A stretch of DNA of 44,606 nt, taken from contig URCA01000028.1 of NCBI GenBank assembly GCA_900546265.1, positions 1 to 44,606 of the forward strand, given 5' to 3'. Of the stretch, positions 15,514-24,618 are shown in pieces. Position 1 is the stretch's first letter, and each line of letters begins with the position of its first letter. Below the pieces are notes generated by a model, which was given only the letters and a program-made list of their open reading frames with translations, had not been told where the DNA came from and did not search any database. This stretch comes from an uncultured Oscillospiraceae bacterium (GTDB lineage Bacteria; Bacillota; Clostridia; Oscillospirales; Acutalibacteraceae). Position numbers and translations under genes: made by a program.

Positions 15514-16242
15514 ATGACCAACGTCATGGGCCGGATCCATTCGGTGGAGAGCTTCGGCGCTCTCGACGGGCCGGGGATCCGCTATGTGCTGTTTTTGCAG
15601 GGCTGTCCCCTGCGCTGCCTGTTCTGTCATAATCCTGATTCCTGGAACACGGAGGGCGGGCAGGCGATCGGTTCGGTCGACGTGGTGCGGGACATCCTGC
15701 GGTATCAGAATTTCATCCGCCGGGGCGGCGTCACCCTCTCGGGAGGCGAGCCCCTGATGCAGCCGGATTTCGCCGCCTCCATCCTGGAGGGCTGCCGGGA
15801 AAACGGGCTGCATACCGCTCTGGATACCTCCGGCGGCGTTTCCCTGCTGGCCTGTCGGCAGGCGGTGGACGCGGCGGACATGCTCCTGCTGGACATGAAG
15901 GCCGCCAACGACCTGTTGTTCCGCACCCTTACCGGCCGGGGGATGGACAACACCCTGGATATCCTCCAGCACTGCGAGACCACCCGGAAGCCCGTGTGGA
16001 TCCGCCACGTCCTGGTGCCGGGCTATACCCTGACCGAGCCCCATCTGCACGAGCTGGGCCGCCTGCTCCGGGATTTCGCCTGTATTGAGCGGGTGGAGCT
16101 GCTCCCCTTCCATAAGATGGGGGAGTACAAGTGGGAGGCCCTGGGGTATCCCTACACCCTGACCGACACCCAGCCCCCCGAGGCCGCTGAGGTGGCCCGG
16201 GCCCGGGAAATCCTTACCGGCTACGGCCTAAGCGTACGCTAA
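15514..16242 (+). CDS. pflA: Pyruvate formate-lyase activating enzyme (radical SAM)
   Basis: A 242-residue radical-SAM activase that abstracts hydrogen from Gly713 of PflB. The 4Fe-4S motif CPLRCLFC lies in FLQGCPLRCLFCHNPDSW (about residues 29-46). TLSGGEPLMQ (about 74-83) is the SAM-binding GGE motif; LDTSGG and LLDMKAA follow in order. Short length without a ferredoxin insert fits PflA rather than activases of other glycyl-radical enzymes, which usually carry extra cysteine clusters. GGGAGG precedes the ATG by 7 bases. It follows pflB after 114 bp. The stop overlaps the stop of the convergent GH172 gene by two bases, and no separate terminator is visible. Confidence 0.95.
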   Translation: MTNVMGRIHSVESFGALDGPGIRYVLFLQGCPLRCLFCHNPDSWNTEGGQAIGSVDVVRDILRYQNFIRRGGVTLSGGEPLMQPDFAASILEGCRENGLHTALDTSGGVSLLACRQAVDAADMLLLDMKAANDLLFRTLTGRGMDNTLDILQHCETTRKPVWIRHVLVPGYTLTEPHLHELGRLLRDFACIERVELLPFHKMGEYKWEALGYPYTLTDTQPPEAAEVARAREILTGYGLSVR

Positions 16243-17333
16243 AGCACCTCCAGATCGTACCCGCCCGGCAGCGCGGGAAAGGACGCGGTCGGCAGCGTCT
16301 GATACCAGTAGGCCATGCTGAAAAAGTCGTCCTTGCGGGGCAGATAGGTGCGGTCGCCCCGCCAGCCTAAGTCTTGGATAGTGACCTTCAAATCGCTCTC
16401 GAACCGGATGGGATCCGGAATGTGCCAGCGGTAGAGGGAAAACCGCTGCTGCGAGTTGTAGCGCCCGTCGGGCGCGATGACGTGGTACATCCCCATGTAT
16501 GGCGCGGAATAGGTGTTGTACGCCCCGCCCGCCATCCAGTCGTACGCCCCGCCGAAATAGTCTTCGGTGCCGGTGCCGCAGATGGTGGGATACGCCCCGT
16601 CCCCGTCCAGGTAGAACTTGATTTCTCCCTCGCCCCACCAGCCGCCGTGGCCGTTGATGCCCACCCCCAGGGCCGTGCCGACGTAATGTCCCCGGCCCTG
16701 CACGCCGTCCAGCAGGGTGTACACCCCGCCCTCCACCGGGCGGGCCTGCCGGTACTGGGCGTGGAAATAGGCCGCGTCCTCCGGCACCTCGGTCAGGGCG
16801 TAGTTGACCTGGTAATACACGATCGCATCCTGATCGCTCCGGTTCTCCACCGTGATGCGGCACCGCTGACGGAACGGCATTTCCCAAAAGCAGTTGTATC
16901 CCCGGTTGGGGGCCACCAGCACCGGCAGGGATTGCAGGGTGGGGAACCGCCCGGTGGAGCTGTCCTGGTTCTGATCCGGCCAGAAAAAGGCGAAAAAGTC
17001 GGTGATCGGCGCTTCCACCGACGGCCTCTCCTGCCCGTCCCAGTAAAAGCGCAGGAGGATGTGCCGCCCCAGGGAGCCGCCGATCCAAAAGCTCTGGATC
17101 GCCCCCGGCCCCTCGATGTCGGCCACCGTGTAGGTCGTCCCGGCTGGGACGACCACCGAGGGGGAGACCTTCCAGCCCTCCCCGATGTTGCGGGCAAAGT
17201 GGGCGCCGGTGCCCTCCATGCCCATGGCCGCCCGTCCCTTTTCGCCTCGGGGGTTCTCCGCGCTGATCGACCGGGTTCTGGCGGGGGAGAGACGGCTTAG
17301 ATTGCCCATATGCATGCCGAGTCCGTTGAACAT
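16239..17333 (-). CDS. GH172 (DUF2961) glycoside hydrolase
   Basis: A 364-residue protein of the DUF2961 family, now glycoside hydrolase family 172. Known members cleave alpha-D-fructofuranosides (including difructose dianhydride) or alpha-D-arabinofuranosides. Landmarks are ADIEGPGAIQSFWIGG, RFYWDGQERPSVEAPITDFF (about 95-114), GYNCFWEMPFRQR, GEGEIKFYLDGDG (about 234-246) and GTGTEDYFGGAYDW (about 253-266). Glu237 and Glu257 are the natural catalytic candidates, which I have not aligned. No signal peptide is seen, so the enzyme is cytoplasmic and acts on imported small glycans. AAGGAGGT stands 8 bases before the ATG. It is divergent from an AraC regulator that probably controls it, and its stop overlaps that of pflA. 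Confidence 0.88.
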   Translation of the reverse strand: MFNGLGMHMGNLSRLSPARTRSISAENPRGEKGRAAMGMEGTGAHFARNIGEGWKVSPSVVVPAGTTYTVADIEGPGAIQSFWIGGSLGRHILLRFYWDGQERPSVEAPITDFFAFFWPDQNQDSSTGRFPTLQSLPVLVAPNRGYNCFWEMPFRQRCRITVENRSDQDAIVYYQVNYALTEVPEDAAYFHAQYRQARPVEGGVYTLLDGVQGRGHYVGTALGVGINGHGGWWGEGEIKFYLDGDGAYPTICGTGTEDYFGGAYDWMAGGAYNTYSAPYMGMYHVIAPDGRYNSQQRFSLYRWHIPDPIRFESDLKVTIQDLGWRGDRTYLPRKDDFFSMAYWYQTLPTASFPALPGGYDLEVL

Positions 17334-17459
17334 AAGCTGACCTCCTTTTCATTGCGTTGCTGTGTGTCCAGAATACCCGATTTTGCCCGCCGGTTCCATG
17401 GCGGCGCTTGCGTTGTTTTTAACGATTCTTGCGGGGGATACCGGAAAGGAAGAGTCAAT

Positions 17460-18332
17460 ATGCGCCTGGAAGCCCTGTCACCCTGCGTCCATCTGGCCAT
17501 GCGGTCCTGGATCGATCCGCCCTGCCATATGGCCGACCGGGTGATTTTTGATTACGAGCTGGTGTACTGCGAGAGCGGCCGCGCCTCCTATACCGTGGAG
17601 GGGGAGACCTTCGTCTGCGGCCCGGGGGACATCATCCTCTTCCGCCCCAACCAGCGGCACAGCCTGACGGTGATCGACGCCGCCGGCGTCTTTTCCCAGC
17701 CGCACGTCCATTTCGACCTGCAATTCGCCCCGGACAGCCACCGGGTGTACGTCAATTTCAAGGACAGGGACGCCCTGTCCCCGGCGGAATGGGGGCTGAT
17801 GCGGCGGGATCTCCTGCCAGAGCTGGGCCTCGATATTCCCAGCCTCGTCCGCCTGGAACAGCCCGCCGCCTTCCACAGCCGCCTGCTGGATCTCATCGGC
17901 GTGTGGGAACGGCGCCGCCCGGCCGACGCCCTGCTGCTGTCCGCCCGCCTGCTGGAAATGCTGTATATGCTGGCCGAGTCCTGCCGCCCCGGCCCCGCCG
18001 CGCCCGGCCGGGATAAGGCCCTGTACGACTCGGTGAGGCAGTATATCGAGCAGTCCGGCGGCCCCCTCACCCTGGAGCGGCTGTCCGCCCTGTTCGGGGT
18101 CAGCAAGTACCACCTGGCCCACCGGTTCCGCGAACTTTATGGGGAAGCCCCCGTCGCTTACTGGAACCGCCTGCGGGAGGAGCGGGCCCGCCGCCTGCTC
18201 ACCGCCACGGACGAGCCGGTGTCCGCCGTGGCCGACCGTCTGGGCTTTTCCAGCGTCTATGCCTTCAGCCGCTTCTTCCGCGCCCGCACCGGCCAGTCTC
18301 CCACCGCCTGCCGCCGGGAAGCCCGCCCATAA
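17460..18332 (+). CDS. AraC family transcriptional regulator, divergent from GH172
   Basis: A 290-residue regulator. The N-terminal half is a cupin-like sensor (VIFDYELVYCESGRASYTVEG, GPGDIILFRPNQRHS, about 28-75). The C-terminal 100 residues hold two helix-turn-helix motifs: TLERLSALFGVSKYHLAHRFRE and SAVADRLGFSSVYAFSRFFRARTGQSP, the AraC signature. It most likely senses a sugar and controls the divergent GH172 gene 126 bp away. ATG at 17460 is preferred because GGAAAGGAAG lies just upstream; the open frame extends to 17310 across the divergent promoter region. A possible weak promoter (TTGTTT, 17 bp, GGATAC) lies at about 17417-17445. Confidence 0.9.
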   Translation: MRLEALSPCVHLAMRSWIDPPCHMADRVIFDYELVYCESGRASYTVEGETFVCGPGDIILFRPNQRHSLTVIDAAGVFSQPHVHFDLQFAPDSHRVYVNFKDRDALSPAEWGLMRRDLLPELGLDIPSLVRLEQPAAFHSRLLDLIGVWERRRPADALLLSARLLEMLYMLAESCRPGPAAPGRDKALYDSVRQYIEQSGGPLTLERLSALFGVSKYHLAHRFRELYGEAPVAYWNRLREERARRLLTATDEPVSAVADRLGFSSVYAFSRFFRARTGQSPTACRREARP

Positions 18333-18366
18333 AAACAGCCGGCATACCGTCAGGTATACCGGCTGT
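18331..18366 (-). terminator. Terminator between convergent genes
   Basis: A 14-bp stem (18335-18348 with 18353-18366) with a GTCA loop. Read on the minus strand all pairs form (one G-U) and TTTTT follows, so it mainly ends the zinc-ribbon gene; it may also serve the AraC gene. Confidence 0.82.
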
Positions 18367-18381
18367 ATCTGGCTAGAGCGG

Positions 18382-19143
18382 TTATTCCAAGGAGAACCAG
18401 GTGCCCCCGTCGTTCCGTTCCAGAAATACCACCAGCGGCTGGTCGCCCTCGTCTACCATGCCGTAGACGATCCCCTCCGCCTCGCCGCCCTTGTACAGGT
18501 CGGTCAGCGCCGGCTTCAGCCCCGCCAGCGAGACGAAGTCGTTGTATTTCACGCCCTTTTGACTGACGAACTTGAACAGGGCGTTGTTCAGGCTGACTGC
18601 CTTGCCGTCGGCGCTGTCCAATACCTTGATTTTGTACGTGACCAGCAGGTATTCCTTGCCGGCTTCCGGCTTTTTGTTGAAGCGGTTGCCAGCCACGGCG
18701 AGCGCCCAGGCTTCCTGTCCCCGCTTGACGTCCGTCACCGTCAGCTCCAGCCGGTATTGGTCAAACAGCGTGTCCATTCCGTTGAAAACGGCCGTGTCTC
18801 CCTTCCGGATGGGCTTTTCCCGCGAGCCCGGCCCGGGCGGCACAGTCGTTTTCGCGGTCGCCGTCGTCACGGCCTGCGCCTTGACCGTCTGCGTCGTACC
18901 CTTTTGAACAATGACCGTGCTGCTTTTATCTGTCACCGCGTCGGTCGGAGGTAGGAATAGCCAGACTATCAGCCCCAGGCAGAACAAGATACCGACAAAC
19001 CCAGCGATCATGTTCACGATGATCCATCTGCGCCTCACCCGATCCTGCCTTTTTTTCGCCTTCGGCTCCTTCTTGTTCAGCTCCGTGCCGCAATAGTCGC
19101 AGAACGGCCCCTTGGAATCCCCGCCGCAGTTTGGACATTTCAT
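18382..19143 (-). CDS. Zinc-ribbon membrane protein with DUF4352-like extracellular domain
   Basis: A 253-residue protein. The N-terminus CPNCGGDSKGPFCDYCG (residues 3-19) is a four-cysteine zinc ribbon in the cytoplasm. A basic stretch and one membrane helix (about 42-66, NMIAGFVGILFCLGLIVWLFL) follow. A Thr/Val-rich linker leads to an outside domain (about 125-253) with YRLELTVTDVKRG, LLVTYKIKVLDSADGKAV and GLVYGMVDEGDQPLVV-like strands, as in DUF4352/TelA-type immunoglobulin-like domains. Function is unknown; such proteins are often single, stress-linked membrane proteins. GGGAGGG stands 8 bases before ATG 19141-19143. Own promoter and terminator, so monocistronic. Confidence 0.8.
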   Translation of the reverse strand: MKCPNCGGDSKGPFCDYCGTELNKKEPKAKKRQDRVRRRWIIVNMIAGFVGILFCLGLIVWLFLPPTDAVTDKSSTVIVQKGTTQTVKAQAVTTATAKTTVPPGPGSREKPIRKGDTAVFNGMDTLFDQYRLELTVTDVKRGQEAWALAVAGNRFNKKPEAGKEYLLVTYKIKVLDSADGKAVSLNNALFKFVSQKGVKYNDFVSLAGLKPALTDLYKGGEAEGIVYGMVDEGDQPLVVFLERNDGGTWFSLE

Positions 19144-19176
19144 CCGACGTATCCCTCCCACCTTGTTCTTCCTTAT

Positions 19177-19205
19177 AGTATAGCATAGGACAACACGCCG
19201 GGCAA
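19177..19205 (-). promoter_or_regulatory. Sigma-A promoter of the zinc-ribbon gene
   Basis: On the minus strand TTGCCC (19205-19200), 17-bp spacer, TATACT (19182-19177) with a TGC extension, 34 bp before the start codon. Confidence 0.78.
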
Positions 19206-19729
19206 AAAAATATTTTTTCCGTTTAAATGCCGCGGTAAGTTCCCGTTTGCCGAAGTAACTTCCGGCAAAACGAATAGGCAGAATGAAGAGAAAAATAACT
19301 TCTGAAAAATATCTGTATTTGTTTAAAAACAATTATAATTTTATATTGATTTGATGTATTATAAGTATAATTATATAAACGGCATAAAAATCTAAAAAAT
19401 AATTATATACGTAATTTTATATAAAATTTATATTTTAGAATATGCAAATAATATTTATTTTTTATTTGGGAATTTAATTCTGGATTTTGGCTTTATCTAA
19501 AAAAGCAAAGACGAAATTTTTAGAAAAACAAAAAATCGGACAAATAACACAAAAAGTGAGGGCAAATACAAAAATATGGGCAGTAGGTACAATGAAAGTA
19601 ATGACAAACGGATGATTTTTCAGACTTTTAACTAAACAAGTCACTTCCGTCAGCATTGCTCGTTATTTATCCCAACTCCCATGTTTTTACAAACAACAAT
19701 ACGCACAGGTGATTGGGAGGAATATGGTC
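19206..19729. other. AT-rich spacer at the left edge of the carbohydrate locus
   Basis: About 520 bp without a supported gene. The part from about 19315 to 19480 is extremely A/T-rich, in contrast to the GC-rich genes to its left. Several TATAAT-like strings occur by chance in such DNA, so no single promoter can be picked. It marks the change to the lower-GC locus. Confidence 0.6.
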
Positions 19730-20611
19730 ATGACAGATTCTAAAAAGAGATTCCATGTGGACAATCAGTTTATTATGAATCCCCGTTTGTATGGGCAGTA
19801 TTATCTTTTGCAATTGTGCGATCTGGCATGCTCGGCAGATTATGAGGTGCCCATACACGATCACCTGGGCTATGAGATCACCTATGTTTTATCGGGAGAA
19901 GGCGTGTTTTACCGAAACAGTATTCCGTATAACGTAAGCGCCGGCATGATTTTTTTGATCTCAAAAAATGATACCCATTCCCTGCGTTCCTCAAGGGATA
20001 ACCCGTTGCGGTTTTTTTGCGTGAGCTTCAGCTTCAACAAAGCGGATCCGCGGTATTCCTCCTATGAAGAGATCGAACGCTTTTTTGATTCGTTCGATTA
20101 TCCGATCGCCATGGACAAAAACAACATCTCTGCCGGTTTTGTCGGTGCGCTGAATGAAATGGCCAATTGGGGAAAAATGTCGGAGGAATTGATGATCTCC
20201 CATTTGTCCCAGATCATCATATATACCTATCGCAGTTTTCAGAGTGAAAAGAGCCAGCGGTATTTTTCCTCTCTGCATATCGATACCACCAAGAAATTCA
20301 TTTATGAAATTATTAATTATATCGATTCGGATTTAACGGAAATCAATAAATTGCAAACATTGGGTGACAAACTAGGATACAACTATTCCTATATGTCGGC
20401 GAATTTCTCTCAGGTGATGGGCGAGACCATTAAGCAGTATTACACACGGCGGCGCTTTGAACGAGCCGTGGAGTTGCTGGAAGAAGGCGTGGAGATCGTG
20501 GCGGTGGCTGAAAAAATAGGATTTAAGACCGTACACGCATTCAGCCGGGCTTTTCGCAATTTTTACGGCTGCCCGCCGGGGGAATACCGAAAACGGCTGC
20601 TTGAGAGATGA
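19730..20611 (+). CDS. AraC family transcriptional regulator of the carbohydrate locus
   Basis: A 293-residue regulator at the head of the locus. The sensor half is a cupin fold (PIHDHLGYEITYVLSGEGVFYR, about 44-65; SAGMIFLISKNDTHSL). The C-terminal DNA-binding half has one helix-turn-helix at KLQTLGDKLGYNYSYMSANFSQVMG and the second at IVAVAEKIGFKTVHAFSRAFRNFYGCPPGEYR, the AraC hallmark. ATG at 19730 is chosen because GGGAGG ends 9 bases before it; another ATG at 19724 is too close to that site. Only 75 bp separate it from the binding-protein gene with no clear terminator, so it may be cotranscribed with and control the locus. Codon use is AT-richer than the other AraC gene in the window. 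Confidence 0.9.
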   Translation: MTDSKKRFHVDNQFIMNPRLYGQYYLLQLCDLACSADYEVPIHDHLGYEITYVLSGEGVFYRNSIPYNVSAGMIFLISKNDTHSLRSSRDNPLRFFCVSFSFNKADPRYSSYEEIERFFDSFDYPIAMDKNNISAGFVGALNEMANWGKMSEELMISHLSQIIIYTYRSFQSEKSQRYFSSLHIDTTKKFIYEIINYIDSDLTEINKLQTLGDKLGYNYSYMSANFSQVMGETIKQYYTRRRFERAVELLEEGVEIVAVAEKIGFKTVHAFSRAFRNFYGCPPGEYRKRLLER

Positions 20612-20686
20612 CACGGAGTCTGCTTAAAGGATTGATATGATGGTCCTTAAGAAATCATCGTAAATACGGTAAGAGGAGTTTGGCTT

Positions 20687-23620
20687 ATGTTCTGGCAGTG
20701 TAAAAAAGGTAAAAGCAAAAACTTGACGGTTCCATTCATGGTGGGGATTCTTTTGGTTCACCTGGTACTGCCTGGTGTCTGCGCTGGCAAAACATCTTCC
20801 AAAGCGGCAGGCGTGATAGACGCTGCAAACACACCGACTTTACATAACATTCTCCAAAAAAGCGAACAGTCCTCCAATTATAAAAATTATTTGGCGCAGT
20901 ATCCTCAAGCGGAACGTCCGATCATCAGCCGCCGCTATGCGGCTCAGGATGCCCGTCTGGAAGGGGCTGCCGAAAGGATATCGAACGGTCTCGGCCCGGA
21001 GGGGGAAGCTCCGGCGATCCTCTTTTCCGGTTCGGGAAAAGCGGAATGGACGGTCACCATGGAGCGCGAGGGGCTGTATGCGCTTGCTTTCGGATACTAT
21101 ACCGCCGAAAACGCCAAGCGGGATATGAATACCTGTTTAAAGATAAACGGCAGCGTTCCGTTTAACAATGTAGAAGAAATCACGTTTCATCGGTATTGGG
21201 CGGATGCCGAACCGATCACAACGGATATTCGGGGAAACGATAAGCGCCCGCGGCAGAAACAAGTTTCCATATGGCGTGAGCACACGATCAAAGATCCCCG
21301 CGGGCAAACGTACCTGTTTCTGTTTTACCTGAAACCGGGCAACAATACGATCAGTCTGGAAACGGCGGATGAAGGGCTGTATCTGGAAAGTCTGCGTGTT
21401 TTTAACGACGAACCCCCCATCCGTTACGAACAGGCAAAAACCGACTCGGATACTGCCGTGGACTTTTTAGAGCTGTATCAGGCGGAAACAGCGGATGTGA
21501 AAACCGATTCGGCGATCAAACAAGGAACCGACCGCACCGATGCCGCGACCATGCCTGCCGATCCGGTATTTTTAAAACTCAATATGATCTCCGGGGATGG
21601 ATGGAAGCTGCCTGGACAAACCATTTTCTGGACGGTGGATGTCCCGCAGGATGGGAATTACAAGATTGGTTTGCGTTACCGACAAGCGGATATGCAGGGG
21701 CTGTTTGTTTCAAGACGGCTGTTGATCGACGGCGCACCGCCGTTTGCTGAGGCTGAAAATCTCCGCTTTCAATATCATGAATCCTGGAAATACAAAGAAC
21801 TCGGCAGCGAAGCCGATCAGCCGTATGCCTTTTTCCTGAAAAAAGGGCGGCACACGATCGGGCTGGAAGTAGTTACGGACGAAAACGGAGAGGTGATCCA
21901 GTCTTTAGAGGAATGCGTGTATATCCTTAATTATCTGTATCGAAAGATCGTGGTCATCACCGGAACGTCCCCGGATTCTTTGCGGGACTATTCCTTGCCC
22001 GAAGAAATTCCCGAATTACTGCCCGCCTTTACCGAGATCGCGGACGTTTTAAATGGGCTGGTAGAACAGATCGTCTCTTTGACAGATCAGAAAGGAGGAA
22101 ATGCCAGTATTTTGCGCGAAACGGAGGAGCAGCTTCGCTCCTTTGTGAAAGATCCCTACTCCATCACCGACCGTTTGGACAATTATAAATCCAACGTGAC
22201 AGCGTTATCCGCGCTGATGCTGAAGATGCAGGAACAGCCTTTGGATCTGGATTATATCACCGTTTCCGGGATGGAACAGACGATCCCCAACACCAAAGCC
22301 GGATTTTTCCAGAATATCGCGTATCAATTCAAAGCGTTTATCGGTTCCTTTTTTAATGATTATACATCAATAGGCGGCAACGGCGAGAAGCTGGATCAAG
22401 TCATTAAGATCTGGTACGGCGGCAGCCGTGAGCAGGCAGAGATCGTCCAGCGGATGATCGATGATTCTTTCACGCCGCAAAGCCATGTGGGCGTGACGTT
22501 GGAATTGGTGCAGGTATCCATCGCGCAGGCCATTATCGCGGGAACGGCGCCGGATGTTGTCATGAATGTGGCCAGAGGGCAGCCGATCAATCTGGCGGTT
22601 AGAGATGCACTGGTTCCGCTTGATCAGTTCCAGGGCTTTGATGAGCTGAAAAAACAGTATGAAGCAACCGTTCTGACACCCTATACGTTTCAAAACAAGG
22701 TTTACGGTTTGCCCATCACGCTGGATTATCATCTTCTGTTTATCCGGGATGACATTTTTGACGAGCTCGGCTTGCAGGTGCCGGACACCTGGACAGAACT
22801 GTACGATATGCTGCCGACTTTGCAGCGCAGTAATATGACCGTTGGGCTGCCCTATACCACCATGAGTTCGCAGGCAACGGTGGACGGCGGCATGGGCGCT
22901 AAGGATCTGTTTTCGGCGCTGGTGCTGCAGCGGGGCGGAACTTTTTACAATGAAAACGCCTCCAAAGCTATTCTGGACAGCAAAAACGTCATGGACGCGT
23001 TTAAACAATGGACAGAGTATTATCAGAAATATGAGCTGCCTTTGACATACGATTTTTACAACCGGTTCCGCAGCGGCGAGATGCCTATGGGCATCCAAGG
23101 TTACGGTATGTATAACATGCTGGAAGCGGCGGCTCCCGAAATCAAAGGCATGTGGTCGATGCATCTGCTGCCCGGAACACAAACGCAAGACGGCAAGATC
23201 GACCGAACCGAAGGGGCTTCAGGCACGGCAACCATTATGATCAACAACCGTCAGGACGAAGCGACAAAAACCGCGGCTTGGGAGTTTATGAAATGGTGGG
23301 CATCGGCCGAGAGCCAGGCTCGGTACGGCGTGGAGATCGAAACCCTGATGGGCACCGCTTCCCGGTATAATCCCGCGAATATTGCCGCCATGGAACAGCT
23401 TTCTTGGTCGCAGGAGGAACTATCCATTCTGAAGGAGCAGCGAAGCTGGATCAGGGAGATTCCCGAAGTCCCCGGCGGGTATTATACCTCCCGCTGCATC
23501 GATAACGCTTTCCGCAATGTGGTCCTCAAATCGGAAAATTACCGGGAGGCTTTACTGGAGCAAAATGTCATCATCAATACCGAAATTTCCCGTAAGCGAA
23601 GAGAGTTTTTTCTTGACTGA
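20687..23620 (+). CDS. Very large ABC sugar-binding protein with N-terminal duplicated beta-sandwich modules
   Basis: A 977-residue exported protein, more than twice the usual 420-450. A signal segment (VPFMVGILLVHLVLPGVCAG, about 15-34) is present; the cysteine there does not fit a good lipobox. Two similar beta-sandwich modules follow, about 95-240 (WTVTMEREGLYALAFGYY, LKINGSVPFNNVEEITFHRYW) and about 300-420 (WTVDVPQDGNYKIGLRYR, LLIDGAPPFAEAENLRFQY). A helical stretch (about 440-560) leads to a type 1 extracellular solute-binding domain from about 570 (DQVIKIWYGGSREQAEIVQRM, GTAPDVVMNVARGQPIN, NKVYGLPITLDYHLLFIR, RTEGASGTATIMINN). It probably captures an oligosaccharide for the permeases just downstream. 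GAGGAG precedes the ATG. Confidence 0.85.
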   Translation: MFWQCKKGKSKNLTVPFMVGILLVHLVLPGVCAGKTSSKAAGVIDAANTPTLHNILQKSEQSSNYKNYLAQYPQAERPIISRRYAAQDARLEGAAERISNGLGPEGEAPAILFSGSGKAEWTVTMEREGLYALAFGYYTAENAKRDMNTCLKINGSVPFNNVEEITFHRYWADAEPITTDIRGNDKRPRQKQVSIWREHTIKDPRGQTYLFLFYLKPGNNTISLETADEGLYLESLRVFNDEPPIRYEQAKTDSDTAVDFLELYQAETADVKTDSAIKQGTDRTDAATMPADPVFLKLNMISGDGWKLPGQTIFWTVDVPQDGNYKIGLRYRQADMQGLFVSRRLLIDGAPPFAEAENLRFQYHESWKYKELGSEADQPYAFFLKKGRHTIGLEVVTDENGEVIQSLEECVYILNYLYRKIVVITGTSPDSLRDYSLPEEIPELLPAFTEIADVLNGLVEQIVSLTDQKGGNASILRETEEQLRSFVKDPYSITDRLDNYKSNVTALSALMLKMQEQPLDLDYITVSGMEQTIPNTKAGFFQNIAYQFKAFIGSFFNDYTSIGGNGEKLDQVIKIWYGGSREQAEIVQRMIDDSFTPQSHVGVTLELVQVSIAQAIIAGTAPDVVMNVARGQPINLAVRDALVPLDQFQGFDELKKQYEATVLTPYTFQNKVYGLPITLDYHLLFIRDDIFDELGLQVPDTWTELYDMLPTLQRSNMTVGLPYTTMSSQATVDGGMGAKDLFSALVLQRGGTFYNENASKAILDSKNVMDAFKQWTEYYQKYELPLTYDFYNRFRSGEMPMGIQGYGMYNMLEAAAPEIKGMWSMHLLPGTQTQDGKIDRTEGASGTATIMINNRQDEATKTAAWEFMKWWASAESQARYGVEIETLMGTASRYNPANIAAMEQLSWSQEELSILKEQRSWIREIPEVPGGYYTSRCIDNAFRNVVLKSENYREALLEQNVIINTEISRKRREFFLD

Positions 23621-23676
23621 GAAATTTCTGTGTGCATCTCATCCATACGACGTTTTTATGTGAATGGTGGTACATT

Positions 23677-24603
23677 ATGGAAAACAATCCATCAAAAGCC
23701 CGTGAAAACCCACTCAAACCCAGTATCGCATCGTTGATCATTAAAAACAAAAGCAGTTATTTGTTCCTTGCCCCGTTTGCCATCTTCTTTTTGCTGTTTA
23801 CGGTTTTACCCGTGCTGGCAGCTATCGGGCTGAGCTTCTTTAATTTCAACATGATCGAAGTAACGGGGTTTGCCGGTGCGGATAATTACATACGCATGCT
23901 GTTTGATGACGATGTGTTTTTAATTGCCGTCAAAAATACGCTGGTTTTTGCCTTTCTGACCGGGCCTGTCAGTTACATATTGTGTCTGATACTGGCATGG
24001 CTCGTCAACGAAGTGCCGAAAAATCTGCGCATCTTTCTGACGCTGATTTTATACGCTCCGTCTATTACGGGCGGTGCCATTTTCATCTGGAGCTATATCT
24101 TCAGCGGCGATTCCTACGGTCTGATCAACAGCCTGTTCATGAAGATCGGGGTTTTGCAGGATCCCATCAACTGGCTGATCGATGACCGGTACAATCTGGG
24201 GGTCATCATCATCATTCAGCTGTGGCTGAGTCTGGGGGCGGGCTTCCTATCCTTTATCGCCGGATTCCAAACGGTAGACCGTTCGATTTATGAAGCGGGA
24301 GCCATTGACGGCATCCGAAACCGCTTTCAGGAATTATGGTATCTGACACTGCCCAGCATGCGGCCTCAGCTGATGTTCGGCGCTGTGATGCAGATCGCCG
24401 CCTCCTTCTCGGTCAGCGCCGTGCCGATGCAGCTGACAGGGTTCCCCAGTACCAACAACTCAACTACGACCATCGTCATGCACGTTCTGGATAACGGTAC
24501 AATCCGAATGGAGATGGGCTATGCCTGCGCCATTGCCACGGTACTGTTTGTGACGATGATCATCACCAGAAACCTTGTGTCCAGAATTATCAAGAGTGAA
24601 TAG
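23677..24603 (+). CDS. ABC sugar transporter permease, MalF type (first pair)
   Basis: A 308-residue integral membrane protein with six helices and the permease EAA loop YEAGAIDGIRNRFQELWYLTLPSM (about 205-228), which contacts the ATPase. The N-terminal segment SSYLFLAPFAIFFLLFTVLPVLAAIGLSF is typical of MalF/UgpA permeases. ATG at 23677 (MENNPSKAR) is the likely start; a GTG at 23632 would add 15 residues without a better ribosome site. It follows the 977-residue binding protein by 56 bp and precedes its partner permease by 15 bp, so the three form one importer. Confidence 0.92.
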   Translation: MENNPSKARENPLKPSIASLIIKNKSSYLFLAPFAIFFLLFTVLPVLAAIGLSFFNFNMIEVTGFAGADNYIRMLFDDDVFLIAVKNTLVFAFLTGPVSYILCLILAWLVNEVPKNLRIFLTLILYAPSITGGAIFIWSYIFSGDSYGLINSLFMKIGVLQDPINWLIDDRYNLGVIIIIQLWLSLGAGFLSFIAGFQTVDRSIYEAGAIDGIRNRFQELWYLTLPSMRPQLMFGAVMQIAASFSVSAVPMQLTGFPSTNNSTTTIVMHVLDNGTIRMEMGYACAIATVLFVTMIITRNLVSRIIKSE

Positions 24604-24618
24604 CGGAGGAATGATATT

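Noticed and set aside
13183..16242. A microcompartment-linked glycyl-radical enzyme pair
   Set aside because: The adjacent double cysteine, standard length and short activase identify ordinary pyruvate formate-lyase, and shell genes are 13 kb away.
19474..19656. A 60-codon minus-strand frame in the AT-rich spacer
   Set aside because: Composition is what random AT-rich DNA gives, and there is no convincing ribosome site.
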